Shown here: positions 61,088 through 63,847 of the stretch, in pieces
Layout of the letters: each line of letters begins with the position of its first letter
Numbering within the stretch: the first letter of the stretch is position 1
NCBI GenBank assembly: GCA_947625675.1
Contig: CANQPH010000013.1
Span: 1-63,847 of the forward strand
DNA from: an uncultured Acetatifactor sp.
GTDB taxonomy: Bacteria > Bacillota > Clostridia > Lachnospirales > Lachnospiraceae
Direction: 5' to 3'
Length of the DNA: 63,847 nucleotides
Made by a program: the position numbers and the translations under genes
The notes under the pieces: generated by a model
Told to the model about the DNA's origin: nothing
Databases searched by the model: none
The model's input: only the letters and a program-made list of their open reading frames with translations

Positions 61088-62242
61088 ATGACAAAGATTG
61101 ACGTGGTATCCGGTTTCTTGGGGGCGGGGAAGACGACCCTGATCAAGAAGCTGTTGAAGGAGGCTTTGGACGGGAGCAAGGTGGTACTGATCGAGAATGA
61201 ATTCGGGGAGATCGGCATTGACGGCGGTTTCCTGCAGGAGTCCGGGATCGAGATCAAGGAGATGAACTCCGGATGCATCTGCTGTTCCCTGGTAGGAGAT
61301 TTTGGAAAATCCCTGAAGGAGGTGTTGACCACCTATGCCCCGGAGCGGGTGCTGATCGAGCCTTCGGGAGTGGGGAAATTATCGGACGTGCTGAAAGCCG
61401 TGGAGGACGTGGCGGAAGACCTGGACGTGGTGGTAAACAGCGCCGTTGCGGTGGTGGACGCCTCCAAGTGCAAGATGTATATTAAGAATTTCGGCGAGTT
61501 CTTCGTGAATCAGATCGCCTATGCGGGAACCATCCTGCTGACCAGGGCGGACAAGGTTTCCCAGGAGAAGATGAACGCCTGCGTGGAGATGATCCGGGAG
61601 CACAATAAGGTGGCGACTATCATTACCACGCCGCTGGACCAGCTGGACGGCGAGGAAGTGCTGAAGACCATCGAAGGCGCTGACAAGCTGGAGGATCTGC
61701 TGGATGAAATGCTGAAAGAGGTGGAAGACGAAGACGAGTGCGAATGCGAGTGCCATGGACATCATCACCATGACCATGATGAGGAGCACGAACACCACCA
61801 TCATGACCACGACCATGAAGACCATGACGAAGATCATGAGGAGCACGAACACCACCACCATCATGACCACGATCATGAGGACCATGATGAAGATCATGAG
61901 GAGCACGAGCACCATCATCATGACCACGAGCATCACCACGACCATGACCATCATCACCATCACCATGCGGACGAAATCTTCACCAGTTGGGGCATGGAGA
62001 CGCCCAATTCCTATACCGCAGAGGAGATGGAGAGCATCCTGACGGCCCTGGACAGCGGGGAATACGGCGTGATCCTGCGGGCCAAGGGAATGGTTCCTGC
62101 AGGAGATGGCACCTGGATTTATTACGATTACGTGCCGGAAGAGCATGACATCCGGGAAGGCAAGCCCATGGTGACCGGCAAGATCTGCGTCATCGGTTCG
62201 GAATTGAAGGAAGAGAAGCTGGCGGAGCTGTTCCGGCAGTGA
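61088..62242 (+). CDS. CobW/G3E-family GTPase with His-rich metal-binding region
   Basis: A 384-aa protein with P-loop GFLGAGKTT (residues 9-17), the CxCC metal motif (C63, C65, C66), and a roughly 70-residue tract of His/Asp/Glu made of tandem repeats (DHDHEDHDEDHEEHEHHHH). A C-terminal CobW domain ends the protein. G3E GTPases insert or deliver metals (zinc, cobalt, nickel). The CxCC motif and His tract favour a zinc chaperone. AAAGGAAGGG precedes ATG 61088. A weak promoter-like TTGACA lies at 61015. It forms an operon with the following paralogue. Confidence 0.88.
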   Translation: MTKIDVVSGFLGAGKTTLIKKLLKEALDGSKVVLIENEFGEIGIDGGFLQESGIEIKEMNSGCICCSLVGDFGKSLKEVLTTYAPERVLIEPSGVGKLSDVLKAVEDVAEDLDVVVNSAVAVVDASKCKMYIKNFGEFFVNQIAYAGTILLTRADKVSQEKMNACVEMIREHNKVATIITTPLDQLDGEEVLKTIEGADKLEDLLDEMLKEVEDEDECECECHGHHHHDHDEEHEHHHHDHDHEDHDEDHEEHEHHHHHDHDHEDHDEDHEEHEHHHHDHEHHHDHDHHHHHHADEIFTSWGMETPNSYTAEEMESILTALDSGEYGVILRAKGMVPAGDGTWIYYDYVPEEHDIREGKPMVTGKICVIGSELKEEKLAELFRQ

Positions 62243-62300
62243 GGAAAAGCGCACCTGTGCGGATAGGATTCGCACAGGTGAAAAATAATGGGAGATTGTT

Positions 62301-63233
62301 ATGAAGCCCGTATATATTATTAACGGTTTTTTGGAAAGCGGCAAGACGGAGTTCATCGCTTTTACGCTGGCCCAGCCCTATTTCCAGATCCGGGGCAAGA
62401 CCTTGATCCTGCTCTGCGAGGAAGGGGAAGTGGAGTACGAGGAAGCGCTGCTTCGGAAGAGCCGCTCCGTGATAGAGGTGATTGACAAGGAGGAGGATTT
62501 CAATCCCTCCCACCTCATCGAACTGGAAAAAAAGCATAAGCCGGAACGTATCATCGTGGAATACAATGGGATGTGGAACTGCAAAAACATGAAGCTTCCC
62601 TGGTACTGGAACGTGGAGCAGCAGATCACGACCATCGATGGCTCCACTTTTCCCATGTATTATACCAACATGCGTTCCCTGCTGGCGGAGATGATCCGCA
62701 AGTCGGAGATGATCATCGTCAACCGCTGCGACAACGTGAGGGAGGATCTGAACAGCTACAAGCGCAACATCAAGGCGGTGAATCCCACGGCGGACGTGAT
62801 CTTCGAGGACGCCAACGGGGAGATCGACGAGATCCTGGAGGAGGATCTGCCCTATGACCTGACCAAGGACCAGCTGGATCTGGACAACACCGGTTATGGC
62901 ATCTGGTATTTGGATTGCATGGATCACCTGGAGCGTTATTTGGGCAAAAAAGTCCGTTTCAAGGCCATGGTGCTGAAGCCGGAGAATTTCCCCAAGGGAT
63001 ATTTCGTGCCGGGGCGCATGGCCATGACTTGTTGTGCGGAGGATATGTCTTTCCTGGGGTATGCCTGCGAGTTCCCGGGAGCGGCGGCACTGAAGCAAAG
63101 GGATTGGGTGGAGGTCATCGCCACCGTGAACAAGGAATATTGGGAAGACTATCAAGGAGAAGGCCCCATGCTCCATGCCATCAGCGTTACGAAGACCAGG
63201 GCCCCCAAGGAAGAGGTCATCAGTTTTTCGTAA
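62301..63233 (+). CDS. CobW-like GTPase fused to a DUF1980-like C-terminal domain
   Basis: A 310-aa protein. The N-terminal P-loop NGFLESGKTEF and RIIVEYNGMW resemble G3E GTPases, but the CxCC metal motif is missing. The C-terminal part (RMAMTCCAEDMSFLGYACEFPG...RDWVEVIATV) resembles the conserved Cys-Cys end of the YcgQ/TIGR03943 (DUF1980) family, often linked to zinc homeostasis. It follows the His-rich paralogue by 58 nt. A paired metal-delivery function is inferred from this context. Confidence 0.7.
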   Translation: MKPVYIINGFLESGKTEFIAFTLAQPYFQIRGKTLILLCEEGEVEYEEALLRKSRSVIEVIDKEEDFNPSHLIELEKKHKPERIIVEYNGMWNCKNMKLPWYWNVEQQITTIDGSTFPMYYTNMRSLLAEMIRKSEMIIVNRCDNVREDLNSYKRNIKAVNPTADVIFEDANGEIDEILEEDLPYDLTKDQLDLDNTGYGIWYLDCMDHLERYLGKKVRFKAMVLKPENFPKGYFVPGRMAMTCCAEDMSFLGYACEFPGAAALKQRDWVEVIATVNKEYWEDYQGEGPMLHAISVTKTRAPKEEVISFS

Positions 63234-63244
63234 AGGTGTGAAAA

Positions 63245-63847
63245 ATGGCTTTGAATTCCGAAAAAGAATTGCAGCAGTGGAAGAATCGATTCCGGGAGCT
63301 GGCGGAGAAGTCCTATCGGCAGAACATGTTCACCTTTACCGGCTTCCTGGGCCTCGCCGAGCAGGATTTGTTCTGGCAGGTGGAAGGGGAGCTTCGCTAT
63401 GTTGCCTACTCCTTCTGGGGCGGAGAGGAAAATGCGGATCGAAAGGTGCTCCGTTTCGGGTCTCCGGAAGATTTGGGATATGAGGAGCCCTATGGGATTG
63501 TCTGCGTCCATATCCGTCCCGCCATGGAGAAGTTTGCAGAGGAATTGTCTCACAGGGATTTTCTGGGAGCTCTGATGAACCTGGGGATTGAACGGAGCAC
63601 CCTGGGAGATATCCGGGTGGGAAAGAAACAGGCCTATTTGTTTTGTCTGGAACAAGTGGCGGATTACATCTGTGAAAATTTGACCCAGGTCAGGCATACC
63701 CAGGTGAAGTGCCGGGTGGTGGAAGAAATGGAGCAGCTGCCCACAGAGGAGCCGGAGCAGGTGGAGGTCCAGGTGCCTTCCGAACGGCTGGATGCCGTGC
63801 TTTCCAAGGTGTACAATCAGTCCAGAAACGAGGTTCAGGAGTTATTT
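63245..63847 (+). CDS. ylmH: YlmH-like S4-domain RNA-binding protein (partial)
   Basis: 201 codons running off the right edge. The N-terminal region (RFRELAEKSYRQNMFTFTGFLGLAEQ), RDFLGALMNLGIERSTLGDI, and the beginning of an S4 domain (PSERLDAVLSKVYNQSRNEV) match YlmH proteins, which bind ribosomal RNA and assist ribosome rescue and division-linked functions in Bacillota. AAAGGTGTG precedes the ATG, 11 nt after the CobW-like gene. Confidence 0.82.
   Translation, partial: MALNSEKELQQWKNRFRELAEKSYRQNMFTFTGFLGLAEQDLFWQVEGELRYVAYSFWGGEENADRKVLRFGSPEDLGYEEPYGIVCVHIRPAMEKFAEELSHRDFLGALMNLGIERSTLGDIRVGKKQAYLFCLEQVADYICENLTQVRHTQVKCRVVEEMEQLPTEEPEQVEVQVPSERLDAVLSKVYNQSRNEVQELF

Noticed and set aside
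61755..62042. His/Thr/Met-rich alternative frame in the CobW gene
   Set aside because: It is the out-of-frame reading of the His-codon tract; the CobW frame continues through it to a normal C-terminal domain.

Overview
The window looks like a chromosomal segment of a fairly GC-rich gut-type Lachnospiraceae (Bacillota, Clostridia). This is inferred from the dnaG-rpoD-trmK gene order, strong AGGAGG ribosome-binding sites, AAA-ATPase/PD-(D/E)XK and Rpn-type remnants, DUF5696 and AP2-type proteins, and many glycan-uptake genes without a dedicated ATPase. No database search was possible, so family names come from motif recognition.

Layout. 1-5.3 kb: end of an AraC-type regulator gene, divergent from a sugar symporter, a GH2 glycosidase and a TIM-barrel isomerase-like protein that carries a collagen-like insert. 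5.4-11.5 kb: a DUF1703-type ATPase/nuclease, then a MarR regulator with a heterodimeric ABC exporter behind a promoter/operator. 11.7-13.4 kb: an AT-richer GT-C-like membrane protein gene, frameshifted at a G8 tract. 13.6 kb: tRNA-Leu(AAG). 13.9-15.4 kb: a tyrosine recombinase gene enclosed by a perfect 21-bp inverted repeat. 15.5-23.0 kb: a compact RiPP-type operon (HPr-kinase-like protein, PqqD-like RRE, S24/S26 peptidase, 30-aa precursor, two tandem radical SAM/SPASM enzymes, a frameshifted nucleotidyltransferase, an ABC exporter). Then an AP2 protein and tRNA-Leu(CAG). 24.3-30.7 kb: housekeeping genes (dGTPase, dnaG, rpoD, trmK, nucleoside kinase). 31-56 kb: a large glycan locus with LacI-type control. 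It holds a GH94 1,2-beta-oligoglucan-phosphorylase-like enzyme, two GH144/PF10091-type enzymes, two solute-binding proteins, two permease pairs, an NHL/Yip1 membrane protein, a DUF5696 protein, a GH35-like enzyme, the LacI regulator, then rnpB and a GH3 enzyme. 56-60 kb: a plastic region with a DinJ/YafQ toxin-antitoxin pair, a duplicated HTH module, nuclease remnants and a lipoprotein behind a poly-G promoter. 60-63.8 kb: a trypsin-like lipoprotein, two CobW-type metal GTPases and the start of a YlmH-like gene.

The most interesting hypothesis is a switchable RiPP system. The recombinase segment carries an outward-facing extended -10 promoter just inside the repeat next to the RiPP operon, so inversion would remove that promoter and turn the operon off. 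Two poly-G tracts elsewhere (one in a coding region, one between -35 and -10 boxes) suggest that phase variation is common in this genome. The second theme is a beta-1,2-glucan (sophoro-oligosaccharide) utilisation locus with an unusual double transporter. Many short in-frame tandem expansions (9, 15, 21, 45 and 60 bp periods) recur across unrelated genes.
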